Assembly (NCBI GenBank): GCA_004793585.1
Contig: SRZB01000001.1
Span: 280,334 to 344,333 of the forward strand
Source: Hominisplanchenecus murintestinalis
GTDB taxonomy: Bacteria; Bacillota; Clostridia; Lachnospirales; Lachnospiraceae
Direction of reading: 5' to 3'
DNA length: 64,000 nucleotides
In this document: positions 17,553-25,814 of the stretch, piece by piece
How positions within the stretch are numbered: the first letter of the stretch is position 1
How the letters are laid out: each line of letters starts with the position of its first letter
Notes under the pieces: model-generated
The model's input: the letters and a program-made list of their open reading frames with translations, nothing else
Databases searched by the model: none
What the model was told of the DNA's origin: nothing
Position numbers and translations under genes: made by a program

Positions 17553-18791
17553 TTAAAAATCTTTGTAAATATTTCTGGCGCTGACAGCAGTCAGTAGTGA
17601 CGCTACACCTGAAAACAGGACAACCACATATTCAAATCCTTTGCAGATTTCAAACAGGATGCCATAGAGTGCATTGCCTAACGGCTGCGCACACATGGCA
17701 ATGGTAAGGATGACGGCAATCACCTTCCCAATGACACTTTGCGGAGTTTCCGCCTGAATAAAAGACATCATCTGTACGGTAAAAATTGTTGAAAATGCCA
17801 TAATAAGAAAACAGCATATCGTAATCACAAGATAGTTTATCATTCCGGATGAGCATAAGATCAGCGCAGCGCCCATAGGAAATACGCAAACGGCACTGGC
17901 TATAATCAGATTGCCTGATTTCTGAATAGATAGTTTATCCGCAAAAATGCCTGCGCAAATGCCCCCTGCCAATCCGCCTGCCGCCAACGCACCATTCGCA
18001 AAACCATAAAGCCTGTTTGCTTCTGCCGCCCCTAAATTTAACACCTCTGTTATAAGGTATGGCAGCGCTACAAGAATCATTGCAGACAAAAATAGATTGA
18101 TTCTGCAGATTACCAGAAGCGATTTTCCAATCACAGGCTTATCTTTCCAAATAAACCGAATACTTTCTTTAAAATCAGCTTTCACCACTCTCCATATGCT
18201 TCCGTCTGAATCCCGTTTATAAAATGGTATTTTAATAAAAATCTCCATAACTGCAGATACCACAAAACATACCGTGCATACCCATAATACCGTTTTCAAC
18301 CCGTATGCACTATACAAAACCCCTCCAAGAACCGGTCCCATGAAGGAGGCAAAAGAACTTATCGTGTTGATAACAGAATTTGCCGCCATGAAATGTTCCT
18401 GGTTTACCAGCGCAGGTATGCTCGCCTGCACAGACGGCTGATATGCCCCTGCAATCCCATATAGGAGCATCAACGTAACCGTCAAAAGGATAATAAGGTT
18501 TGCGCTATTCATAAACAGCAAAAATAACAGGATAACTGCGGCTGTAAAGAAATCCAATACTACCATAACATTTCTCTTATTTACCCTGTCCGCCACAATA
18601 CCGCCTACCGGCGACAGCAGGATGGCCGGAAGAAAAGCGCACGCCGTAACGGTTCCGTAAAGCGCCGATGAACCTGTCAGATTTAATAAATACAGCGGCA
18701 GCGCAAACCTTAATGCCGCGTTCCCAAACAATGAGATAATCTGTCCAATAACAACCATCATAAAATTTTTTGAAAATAATTTTTTATTCAT
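17553..18791 (-). CDS. Major facilitator superfamily efflux transporter (macrolide-type)
   Basis: 412 residues with about 12 helices. The first loop carries the MFS motif GGIVADRVNKRNVM. Family resemblance is to Mef/MefA-like drug exporters and enterobactin-type exporters. AAGGAG precedes the ATG. It lies downstream of a TetR-family gene on the same strand, separated by a terminator, and its own leader has an ATACC/GGTAT palindrome resembling one before tetR. Likely an inducible multidrug exporter; substrate unknown. Confidence 0.87.
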   Translation of the reverse strand: MNKKLFSKNFMMVVIGQIISLFGNAALRFALPLYLLNLTGSSALYGTVTACAFLPAILLSPVGGIVADRVNKRNVMVVLDFFTAAVILLFLLFMNSANLIILLTVTLMLLYGIAGAYQPSVQASIPALVNQEHFMAANSVINTISSFASFMGPVLGGVLYSAYGLKTVLWVCTVCFVVSAVMEIFIKIPFYKRDSDGSIWRVVKADFKESIRFIWKDKPVIGKSLLVICRINLFLSAMILVALPYLITEVLNLGAAEANRLYGFANGALAAGGLAGGICAGIFADKLSIQKSGNLIIASAVCVFPMGAALILCSSGMINYLVITICCFLIMAFSTIFTVQMMSFIQAETPQSVIGKVIAVILTIAMCAQPLGNALYGILFEICKGFEYVVVLFSGVASLLTAVSARNIYKDF

Positions 18792-18808
18792 TCTTTACTC
18801 CTTTTTTA

Positions 18809-18825
18809 ATACCGCATGTTGGTAT
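18809..18825 (-). promoter_or_regulatory. Candidate TetR operator before the MFS gene
   Basis: ATACC (18809-18813) and GGTAT (18821-18825) form an inverted repeat 18 bases before the MFS start. The same half-sites occur before the tetR gene (19567-19579). Position between the ribosome site and the terminator hairpin suits repression. Confidence 0.4.
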
Positions 18826-18834
18826 GTATTTCTT

Positions 18835-18866
18835 TAAAAATTTTCTGCCCATTTTGCAGGGCAGAA
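18835..18866 (-). terminator. Terminator after tetR, before the MFS gene
   Basis: TTCTGCCC (18843-18850) pairs with GGGCAGAA (18859-18866); on the minus strand the stem is followed by AATTTTT. It lies between the TetR stop and the MFS start. Confidence 0.7.
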
Positions 18867-18868
18867 TT

Positions 18869-19522
18869 TCACCTGTTCTTCTGATATATAGCTGTCAGCT
18901 CCCGCAGCCTTTCCAGCATTTCATGATCCACAATATCTAATCCAAATCCTTGCAGCATCTGGCTAAACACCATAAACTTACGATAAGACTCTTCCTCAGA
19001 GTCACCAAATATCATAGGATTCATCCAAACATTTGCCGCAAGGATAATCAATTCCGCCAATTGTTCCGGGTAATCGGTCTTAATAGAACCGTCTGAAATA
19101 CCCTGTTTGATAATCGGCAAAATATAATTTGGCGCTACTTCTTCTATCGTATCCTGCAAAAGACTGACAAGAAGCTTCGGATTATTGCCAAAATTAGGAG
19201 CTACTGTAAATATGTCATCCTGCACTGGTCTGTCAATGGATGCTTTAAAAATAGTTTTCAACTTTTCTTTTCCGCTAAGTCCGGAGCAGTCACGGATAGC
19301 TGCAAGCATTCGGTTTGACTCTTCCGTCATTCTACTCGTAACAGCAACTAAAATATCTTCTTTTGACTTAAAGTGATGATAAATCGCGCCTTTGCTAAGC
19401 CCGCCTAAGCCATGAATGATATCCTGAATGGAAGTATTCTCATATCCTTTCTCCATAAACAGGCGAAAGGCAACATCTAATATTAAATTGACAGTTTCTT
19501 CCGGATGCTTATTTCTCGCCAC
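18869..19522 (-). CDS. TetR/AcrR-family transcriptional regulator
   Basis: About 217 residues. The HTH is at about residues 9-50, with AFRLFMEKGYENTSIQDI and SKGAIYHHFKSKEDIL, the classic TetR recognition segment. The ligand domain ends with AIYQKNR. GTG 19522 is used because GGGAGG lies six bases upstream; a TTG five codons earlier overlaps that site. Neighbour of an MFS exporter with matching palindromes, so it is probably its repressor. Confidence 0.9.
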   Translation of the reverse strand: MARNKHPEETVNLILDVAFRLFMEKGYENTSIQDIIHGLGGLSKGAIYHHFKSKEDILVAVTSRMTEESNRMLAAIRDCSGLSGKEKLKTIFKASIDRPVQDDIFTVAPNFGNNPKLLVSLLQDTIEEVAPNYILPIIKQGISDGSIKTDYPEQLAELIILAANVWMNPMIFGDSEEESYRKFMVFSQMLQGFGLDIVDHEMLERLRELTAIYQKNR

Positions 19523-19539
19523 TATTTTCCCTCCCAAAT

Positions 19540-19580
19540 ATACGATTCGTATGCATTGATATTATCATACCGATGGTATG
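19540..19580 (-). promoter_or_regulatory. Two palindromes upstream of tetR
   Basis: ATACGATTCGTAT (19540-19552) is a perfect 6-1-6 palindrome and CATACCGATGGTATG (19566-19580) a perfect 6-3-6 palindrome. Both lie in the 5' region of the TetR gene. The second shares ATACC/GGTAT half-sites with the MFS leader. Autoregulation is the simplest reading. Confidence 0.5.
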
Positions 19581-19627
19581 TTTGTCAATACGGCAGACAA
19601 TGGTTCGCTCCCTCTGCAATAACCTGT

Positions 19628-20260
19628 CTATCCGGCTTTCACTGGATGCCGGATTACTGTTTTCAGATTCTCCGGTCTGCATTTGCGCGCATCGCTCAGA
19701 TAAATCTCATGATGATAGCGGGAATTTCCTATATCCGAAAGATATCCCTGTTCTTTTGTAAACGCATCCATAGCTTCTATTGTTGATGGTTCATCGTCAT
19801 ACGGACCCATATGCATACACTGCACACACAAGCCCTCATCATAAGACAGAAATTCCACTTTCGAGAAATCGACTTTCTTCTTTACAGCTGCTTCCGTCGC
19901 TGCCCAATGAAGTTCCTCCTCTGTCACAAACTCTGGCAGGCGAATCATAGAAATCCACTGAAAATCCTCTTTGCGCGAATAATCAATTCCTTTCGCGTTC
20001 TCCTGCCACCAAAGCCCCTCTAAGGGCGGCACGACAAAATCAAAATACCCTTCGATTCGATGGTCTCCCTTTTTGCTCATTTTTATGGTAAAAGCAATTC
20101 CGTAAAGCAGACTGATAGACTGTTTATATGCGCCGCCTTCCTCGTTCGGATTTCCTTTTCCACGGACAGCAATAAAATTCATAGGAGGAACCGTTACCAG
20201 CACGGGCTTACTTTTCGGCAAATAGAATTCTTTATATTCTTTTTTATAATCAAACGCCAT
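19628..20260 (-). CDS. GyrI-like small-molecule-binding domain protein
   Basis: 210 residues. Beginning MAFDYKKEYKEFYLPKSKP, it has the GyrI-like/SOUL fold pattern with VPPMNFIAVRGKGNPNEE and late VQCMHMGPYDDEP blocks. Such stand-alone domains bind amphipathic compounds, or hydrolyse cyclopropanoid natural products in some members. AAGGAG precedes the chosen ATG; an upstream in-frame ATG overlaps the neighbouring TfoX-like gene. Co-directional with two related genes, next to an efflux system, suggesting a drug-response role. Confidence 0.8.
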   Translation of the reverse strand: MAFDYKKEYKEFYLPKSKPVLVTVPPMNFIAVRGKGNPNEEGGAYKQSISLLYGIAFTIKMSKKGDHRIEGYFDFVVPPLEGLWWQENAKGIDYSRKEDFQWISMIRLPEFVTEEELHWAATEAAVKKKVDFSKVEFLSYDEGLCVQCMHMGPYDDEPSTIEAMDAFTKEQGYLSDIGNSRYHHEIYLSDARKCRPENLKTVIRHPVKAG

Positions 20261-20264
20261 GTCT

Positions 20265-20591
20265 TTACTCCTTCTTTCGCTTTTTCGGCCTGGGCTCCGG
20301 AAGCTCCGCATATGTTGCCGCCACTAGCTTCGTCAGCATCTCCCTGTTCTCTACATCTTCAACGAGAAAATAATTTTTCGCCCCTTTGTACGGCGGCGCT
20401 TCCGGCAGATGAGGGCAAAGCTTCTGGCCTGTCTCTGTAATCTTGATATAAAACTGATCGTCACAGATTACCGCAAAAATTTTGCCATTGCAATAAAGCC
20501 CATATTCACCAAACATTTTCTTATATGTAATGGTTCCGGCTTCCCTTAGCTGATCTGCCATAAATTCTACAAATTCAATCTTTGACGCCAT
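20265..20591 (-). CDS. TfoX N-terminal-domain protein
   Basis: 108 residues with the conserved MFGEYGLYCNGKIFAVIC block of the TfoX/Sxy N-terminal domain, and a very basic tail (RPKKRKKE). There is no C-terminal TfoX domain. It sits four bases before the GyrI-like gene and three bases after the next one upstream, so the three form one transcript. Single-domain TfoX proteins are of unknown function in Firmicutes; a competence role should not be assumed. Confidence 0.82.
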   Translation of the reverse strand: MASKIEFVEFMADQLREAGTITYKKMFGEYGLYCNGKIFAVICDDQFYIKITETGQKLCPHLPEAPPYKGAKNYFLVEDVENREMLTKLVAATYAELPEPRPKKRKKE

Positions 20592-20594
20592 AAA

Positions 20595-21317
20595 TTACTT
20601 ATTCCTCCAGCGTTTACATTGTTCAATCCGTTCCCCGTTATCTCCCTGTTTTTCATCATAAGCAAAACCATTCAGCAGATCACAGGGAAATTCCTTACAT
20701 TGCCCGCAATGCTCATGCTGTTTTGCTTCACAACAAGCTTTCACCGGGCAGCTGTCGCCCCAAAATGGCTTTTCAATATGTACACAGCCTGCACAATTTA
20801 TTTGTTCACGATACCCGCATGCACTGCACAGGAGCCCGCATCTCGATTCAACTGCGCTTTTCTCCTCTTTCAATCCTACATAAATATGGATTTCCGCATT
20901 TTCCATACAATCATCCTGGTATTCCTCAAAATCACATTGAAAGGCCCTGGGCAAGTTCATTTTCCAGATTTCCTGCCACGCCGCTCCAACTGCCTGCACC
21001 ATATCTCCGTGAATAACGAATTTCGCATACTTTCCGGCGGGAATCCGGCAAACCGCATAGTTTTCCCCCTCTGGCTCCGCTGATGTTTCACAGGCAGCCA
21101 TCGCCGTGTAATCCGCTTTTTCGTCTCCCTCATACTCTGTATAAATCCCCAACGCCTTTGCATTTGCCTTGTCGGGTACGGAAGCGTAAACGCCTTCATT
21201 ATAAAAGCAGTTCCACAGCCCGCCAATCACAGCTCCCATATCGGGAGAAGCATTATTCGTCCTTGCCGACACGCCTACAGCAATTTTTTCTTCCAGTGTT
21301 ACAATTTCGTATTCCAT
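20595..21317 (-). CDS. GyrI-like domain fused to a Cys-rich DUF3795-type domain
   Basis: About 240 residues. The N-terminal ~150 residues are an AraC-effector/GyrI-like domain (EEKIAVGVSARTNN, YAVCRIPAGKYAKF). The C-terminal ~85 residues are Cys-rich (CGLLCSACGYREQINCAGC, then CEAKQHEHCGQCKEFPC), fitting the DUF3795 metal-binding pattern. An ATG 12 bases upstream is possible, but the chosen one has better spacing to AAAGG. First gene of the GyrI/TfoX unit. Confidence 0.8.
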   Translation of the reverse strand: MEYEIVTLEEKIAVGVSARTNNASPDMGAVIGGLWNCFYNEGVYASVPDKANAKALGIYTEYEGDEKADYTAMAACETSAEPEGENYAVCRIPAGKYAKFVIHGDMVQAVGAAWQEIWKMNLPRAFQCDFEEYQDDCMENAEIHIYVGLKEEKSAVESRCGLLCSACGYREQINCAGCVHIEKPFWGDSCPVKACCEAKQHEHCGQCKEFPCDLLNGFAYDEKQGDNGERIEQCKRWRNK

Positions 21318-21589
21318 AAATAAAACCATCCTTTCTTTTTTTGATGATTCTATTCTACCAAAACAACCGTGACATCTGTATGTCATGATTCCAAATATTT
21401 TTCCCATATTCCTCCCAGATATGCTCGTCTCTATTCCCCAAACCAAGACGATATAGGATACCATAATCCAGAATACGCGTGACAAATGTTCGGCAAACCT
21501 ACACTTATATCATAACCTTTCTGCACCAAATATTCTTTTTTTCATAAAATGATATGGAAAACTACTCTATTTAATAGAAAGGATTTCTT

Positions 21590-21781
21590 ATGCAAGAATG
21601 TAGGAATGACAACTGCCCGGATTCCTGTATGGAAAACTATTGTGAAAATGCACCGCTCGCAATGGGATATGTTCCAAGGCAGAAAAACTTTCATAAAACC
21701 TTTGAACTGAGCAAAGCGCTGCAGGTCGGAACCATATTTCCCGAACTGTGTAAACCATTCTGTGGAAGGAGGGGCTGCTAA
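21590..21781 (+). CDS. cotJA: Spore coat protein CotJA
   Basis: 63 residues with the CotJA core LAMGYVPRQKNFHKTFELSK and GTIFPELCKPF, and a Cys-rich N-terminus. CotJA is part of the inner spore coat and is made in the mother cell. AAAGGA precedes the ATG; the stop overlaps the cotJB start (TAATG). This is evidence that the host is a spore former. Confidence 0.85.
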   Translation: MQECRNDNCPDSCMENYCENAPLAMGYVPRQKNFHKTFELSKALQVGTIFPELCKPFCGRRGC

Positions 21782-22329
21782 TGAACCGCTGTATGTATCA
21801 TTCAAACTGCCAGAACCAAATGGCAAACTCTCAGAACCGCCCAATGTGCCGCCCACCACAGAACAATTCAGGCTGCGGCGCACAGCAACCGCAACCGATG
21901 CCTTGCAGACGCGAACCAGAACCTTCAAGACCTGCACCCTGCAGACGCGAACCGGAACCTTCAAGACCTACACCCTGCAGACGCGAACCGGAACCTCCGA
22001 AACCCGCCCCTTGCAAATGCGAGTCAGAACCTCCAAGGAGGCCTTCCTGCTGTGAAGAAAACCATCCACGCCCTTCCCGTTCACAGCTTTTGCAGCATAT
22101 CAATGAAGTAAGTTTCGCAGTCAATGACGTCACCCTCTATCTAGACTCCCATCCCTGCGACAGCAAGGCAATGGAATTCTACAAAGAAAATGTCAAAAAA
22201 CGCAACAAAGCACTTCGCGAATATGCAAAACATTATGGTCCGCTGACAATTGATACGGCTGATGATGCCCAAAGCAATTCCTGGGAATGGATATCACAGC
22301 CCTGGCCTTGGGAAGGAGGGAATTGCTAA
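21781..22329 (+). CDS. cotJB: Spore coat protein CotJB with Pro/Cys repeat extension
   Basis: 182 residues, about twice the usual length. The C-terminal ~85 residues are a standard CotJB domain (LLQHINEVSFAVNDVTLYLD, YGPLTIDTADD, WPWEGGNC). The N-terminal half is an added low-complexity region with four 12-residue repeats of the PCRREPEPSRPA type. Cys in each repeat could form disulfide cross-links in the coat. Overlaps cotJA and precedes a broken cotJC. Confidence 0.87.
   Translation: MNRCMYHSNCQNQMANSQNRPMCRPPQNNSGCGAQQPQPMPCRREPEPSRPAPCRREPEPSRPTPCRREPEPPKPAPCKCESEPPRRPSCCEENHPRPSRSQLLQHINEVSFAVNDVTLYLDSHPCDSKAMEFYKENVKKRNKALREYAKHYGPLTIDTADDAQSNSWEWISQPWPWEGGNC
21902..22045 (+). repeat. 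36-bp tandem repeat in cotJB
   Basis: Four 36-base units (GCAGAC at 21905, 21941 and 21977; degenerate GCAAAT at 22013) encode the 12-residue Pro/Arg/Glu/Cys repeats. The first three are nearly identical, so copy number may vary between strains. Confidence 0.85.
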
Positions 22330-22332
22330 ACT

Positions 22333-22446
22333 ATGTGGAATTATGAAAAAAGACTTCAATATCCGGTAAACATCACAACACCCAATGCAAAACTGGCACA
22401 ATTTATTATGAGTCAGTATGGTGGACTGTATTGCAAAAACATATAA
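22333..22446 (+). pseudogene. cotJC: cotJC (manganese-catalase-like coat protein), truncated
   Basis: Starts MWNYEKRLQYPVNITTPNAK and runs AQFIMSQYGG, the conserved first ~31 residues of CotJC, then gives six unrelated residues and a stop. CotJC proteins are normally about 190-200 residues with four metal ligands, all absent here. The junction near 22425 directly abuts the AT-rich AAA/TOPRIM pair, so insertion or replacement there removed the rest. Confidence 0.8.
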
Positions 22447-22486
22447 CTATATGGCACACTAGACCATGAAAAACTCATAAATCCTA

Positions 22487-23515
22487 TTAGTCCATTACTA
22501 ACCTAAAATTATATTCTGCAATAAAATAAATACAAGTATTTAGCACCCAGATAAATCCTATGGCGCTATCTTTGCTAACAAAATTTTGCACTTTCAAAAT
22601 TTCAGTTAAATCCAGCCTTTCAAAATATTCTTTATATTTATTCTCCGGAATCTGATATTGTTCGTACTGAATTCTATTAGCTTTAGAAATATTGTGATAT
22701 ATAACCTGCTTAAATATATCTCTCATATACTCCCAATACGTTTGATTCGTATGTACATATCCTTGCTTTGTAACCCAATCTATCAACTGATATTTTACTG
22801 TCGGTAAAGTATGGCCTGCAACCACTCCTTGTAAAGCATTATCAATCACATTTTCCATACTACTTACTGAAGAGATTTCTAAAATTTCATTACAACACTT
22901 TTTCCTTTTTTCTACATCACTTACCTCAAAATGTTTTTCAAGCAAATCATCTATTCTATGTGGAAAATCAATCTTTGAACCTAGTATTGTTTCTTGTTCC
23001 ACTAATGCTTTATATTCCTTCCCTGGCTGCAACGATACTGGAATCTTCCGTTCAGCAAAATCATCATCCGGTAATTGACACAAATGCCGGTATGACTCTA
23101 TCATGGGATAATTAATATACAACTTTCCCATGTCAGTAGCATCAACAAAACACCTTTGCATTTCTAAAATCTTTTCTTCCGAGAAATTTGTATCATGTCT
23201 CTCATAATCAAATACCAAAACTATATTTGTGAAATCTTTTTTATACCGGAGTTTATCCGGGTATCGTTTCTTACTAATAACAAAGGGTAAATCAATATCT
23301 TCATTTTCCTTTTCCCACTCCTCCCCATACTCTTTCACAATATCATCATATAACTGATAGATATTTGTTCCATAAATCCAAATTTCATCCATGTTGATAT
23401 TGATTTCAGGAAAGCATTCAAAAATCAGCCAAAATAACTTATTTTTTTCATGATACCCTTCTACGATTAGCAGGTTTTGGCCTCGTTTCCTTACCTCGCC
23501 TTGATAATTATTCAT
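22487..23515 (-). CDS. TOPRIM-like (RloB/AbiLii-type) defence protein
   Basis: 342 residues. The N-terminal region has NLLIVEGYHEKN, with the Glu of a TOPRIM strand, and LVFDYERHDTNF, the later acidic cluster. These fit OLD/RloB-type nuclease domains, though the acidic motif is not the textbook DxD. The ATG overlaps the AAA gene stop by eight bases. Such pairs (AbiL, RloA-RloB, OLD-like) give abortive phage defence: the ATPase senses and the TOPRIM protein cuts nucleic acid. This assignment is family-level inference. Confidence 0.65.
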   Translation of the reverse strand: MNNYQGEVRKRGQNLLIVEGYHEKNKLFWLIFECFPEININMDEIWIYGTNIYQLYDDIVKEYGEEWEKENEDIDLPFVISKKRYPDKLRYKKDFTNIVLVFDYERHDTNFSEEKILEMQRCFVDATDMGKLYINYPMIESYRHLCQLPDDDFAERKIPVSLQPGKEYKALVEQETILGSKIDFPHRIDDLLEKHFEVSDVEKRKKCCNEILEISSVSSMENVIDNALQGVVAGHTLPTVKYQLIDWVTKQGYVHTNQTYWEYMRDIFKQVIYHNISKANRIQYEQYQIPENKYKEYFERLDLTEILKVQNFVSKDSAIGFIWVLNTCIYFIAEYNFRLVMD

Positions 23516-24659
23516 ATCTATCAAACTCTCCACTAATATACATCTTTTCAAGATTGTGACCTTCTCGCAGTTCTCTTTCTGTCGCATTACAAAGCGCAGT
23601 CAACGTACCCACTCTTGATAAAATAAACAAACAATCTGGCCGCATCAATCGATTGGTCATCAAATTAGTATTATGAGACGTCATAATAATCTGGCATTTA
23701 GGGTACCTTCTCTTAAAAAATTTTATCACTTTCTCCGCCATTTCATAATGATAAAATGCATCAAATTCATCTAAATATATAAAAGATGGATCCCAGCTTT
23801 TAGGAATCAATCGCCTATATAAATCAACTAACGCTAAAGTTCCACTAGATGCTGTTTCATAAAATGGTACTAATTTCTCATGCCAGAAATATAGTTCTCT
23901 CTGACCATCTGGTAATTTTTTTAATATTAATTTACACTCTATACCCATTTCATTAAGAAAATCTTCCAAATCTTTTAGTCTATTTGAATCCTCTAGCAAC
24001 TCATAAAAACTACCATTCATTCTTCTTGGCATTTTTAACATTCCATTTCCGGCTGTAACCATAAGCATTCTTCTAACATAATTCGCTAACTTAATTAGAA
24101 TAGAATCATTGCCCAATGCAACATTACTTATCAACCACCTTAAAAATGGTAACTTAGGCTCTTGAATCTCCTCCTCATCACCAACATCCATTGACTGCAA
24201 ATATCTATCTATACTAGCAGTTTCTGCATTTATATATTCAAGGTTCTTAAAATCAAACTTATCATTTTCAAAATCACAACTAAAAATAGTCTTTCCATCA
24301 ATAATCAATTCCTCATCCCTAAGTTCCTGGTTAGAAAATCGAGCATAACGATATACTAATTCATTACTTTCAAATCTAAACTCATATGAAAAATCCGCTG
24401 CTTTGTCTATTGAATCCGCATTAAGAAATATTCCTGTATCAATGTAATGACGCCCGCCAAACATTGTTATATATATATCAATTAATGCTTTTCCCAAATT
24501 TGTTTTTCCTGTTGCATTCCTGCCATAAATTAACATTTTGCTGATAATCCCATCAGTGATACAATCTGTACTAAACTGATACCCTGCAGTATTTTCAAAA
24601 TCTATAGATATTTCATCTTTAAAATTTTTGTAATTCTTCAATGTAAATTTCTTTAACAT
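23508..24659 (-). CDS. AAA/SMC-like ATPase of a two-gene defence system
   Basis: 383 residues of the AAA_15/OLD-like ABC ATPase class. Walker A is GRNATGKT at 46-53; the signature region is ASSGTLALVDLYRR; Walker B is FIYLDEFDAFYHYE; a switch His lies in MTSHNTNL. Translationally coupled to the TOPRIM gene by overlap. By eye the pair is more AT-rich than the cotJ genes to its left, consistent with recent transfer. No other defence gene is adjacent. Confidence 0.78.
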   Translation of the reverse strand: MLKKFTLKNYKNFKDEISIDFENTAGYQFSTDCITDGIISKMLIYGRNATGKTNLGKALIDIYITMFGGRHYIDTGIFLNADSIDKAADFSYEFRFESNELVYRYARFSNQELRDEELIIDGKTIFSCDFENDKFDFKNLEYINAETASIDRYLQSMDVGDEEEIQEPKLPFLRWLISNVALGNDSILIKLANYVRRMLMVTAGNGMLKMPRRMNGSFYELLEDSNRLKDLEDFLNEMGIECKLILKKLPDGQRELYFWHEKLVPFYETASSGTLALVDLYRRLIPKSWDPSFIYLDEFDAFYHYEMAEKVIKFFKRRYPKCQIIMTSHNTNLMTNRLMRPDCLFILSRVGTLTALCNATERELREGHNLEKMYISGEFDRYE

Positions 24660-25048
24660 TTTCCTACCGTCCTTTCATATAGATTATTTGCACACAAATC
24701 TATGATTACAGTATAACCATTTTTACAACCTTCCACAATAGATTTCCGTAATTTTTTTACGGCAAGTTCATATTATTCTTATTGTATTCCACACTACTAC
24801 TATATTCCCAACAACTCGATCAACTCTCATATATGCCGGTCTCCAAACAAATACATCTACACTTGATTATAACTGCAAAAACATTTGTTTTTTTACACGA
24901 AATATAGCCATATCAAATCTTTCTTTCGTATAAAAAGGACATCCATATGAATAAAAAAATGAAATGTCCTTTGGCATATACGCTGTTCAATTTTATATAC
25001 AAAGCAGTTTGCCTTTGTTACATAAACGGTAGATAAGCGCTTACCGTA
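24660..25048. other. AT-rich intergenic region with one hairpin
   Basis: No gene was recognised. It holds the promoter side of the AAA/TOPRIM operon. AAAGGACAT (24934-24942) pairs with ATGTCCTTT (24964-24972), a possible terminator facing either way. It ends at the stop codon of the displaced ydeI-like C-terminus. Confidence 0.4.
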
Positions 25049-25195
25049 TTACTCTAGCAGCCTGCCATTATCATTCCAATCTCCATACATAATTCCTTGC
25101 CTGGTATTTTCAATCAATTTTTTTAATCTACTCCGAAATAATTCTGGCTGTTTCTTCTTAATTTGAATCGTATCTATTCTTACTCGTTGATATAA
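25049..25195 (-). pseudogene. C-terminal half of a split ydeI-like gene
   Basis: Reads YQRVRIDTIQIKKKQPELF, then RSRLKKLIENTRQGIMYGDW and ends GRLLE stop. This is the conserved C-terminus of YdeI/OmpD-associated family proteins (about 190 residues). It has no start codon. Its N-terminal partner lies at 25815-26242, beyond a 619-bp insertion. Confidence 0.75.
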
Positions 25196-25525
25196 GTATG
25201 AAGTCAGATAAGGATAAAATTCAAAAATATGTTCAATTTTACTTACCGAAAGAAATCCTCTCTACCAAATACATTGTGTAAATTGCAGTTATTGAAAAAG
25301 CAGTATTCAAAATACAGATTTTTCTTTCGGAATGTAAAAAGCATTAAGGGTATCATTACACAGATTGATTATTTGAGATGTCCACAGAGATAGCGAGCAT
25401 CGGATTATTGTAGCCAGAATCCCCTTTATATCTTTTCGTATGAATTAATGATAGAAGTGTGTCGAATAATATGTTATAATTTTTTTGTTGCTCACCAATA
25501 CCCGCAACGGGGAGGAGGTGCTTGC

Positions 25526-25624
25526 ATGGAATTTTTTATCTCTTTTTTAGTTACCGTTTTGGGAGGTGTAGCCTGCCACTACATCATCAAATGGTTAGAC
25601 GGTGACGACAAAAGCAACAACTAG
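25526..25624 (+). CDS. 32-residue single-helix membrane peptide
   Basis: Sequence begins MEFFISFLVTVLGGVACHY and ends with a charged tail KWLDGDDKSNN. One membrane helix and a hydrophilic C-terminus resemble small type I toxin-like peptides found on Firmicutes mobile DNA. GGAGGAGG lies ten bases before the ATG, and a TATAAT-like element is near 25474. The gene lies inside the ydeI insertion. A toxin role is a guess from size and topology. Confidence 0.55.
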   Translation: MEFFISFLVTVLGGVACHYIIKWLDGDDKSNN

Positions 25625-25652
25625 CCTGGTGGGTGCTTTGCCACTATAAAAG

Positions 25653-25708
25653 AAAAGAAGAATCCTCAGATGGTACTGCCATACCAATCTGGGGATTCGT
25701 TTCTTTTG
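25653..25708. terminator. Strong hairpin after the small peptide gene
   Basis: AATCC, CAGAT and GGTA segments on the left arm pair with TACC, ATCTG and GGATT on the right arm (with one bulge and one GU-type pair). It is flanked by A- and T-rich runs. Likely bidirectional terminator or part of an antisense RNA. Confidence 0.6.
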
Positions 25709-25814
25709 CCCACATGGACTTTTTATCTCTTTTTTGCCTATTGGCATTATAGCATATGCAAAAATCTTTTTCAATATGTTTGTCACAAAAAATTATCCTT
25801 ATCTGGTATCAATC

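Larger units (their letters stand above)
25196..25814. mobile_element. 619-bp insertion splitting the ydeI-like gene
   Basis: The ends contain inverted CAGATAAGGATAA (25205-25217 and, inverted, 25793-25805), within imperfect ~22-bp terminal repeats. Excising it with a 2-bp target copy (AA or TA, boundary ambiguous) restores an uninterrupted YdeI reading frame through FPLLYQR or FPLYQR. No transposase is inside, so it is non-autonomous. It carries a 32-residue membrane peptide gene and a strong hairpin. Confidence 0.72.
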
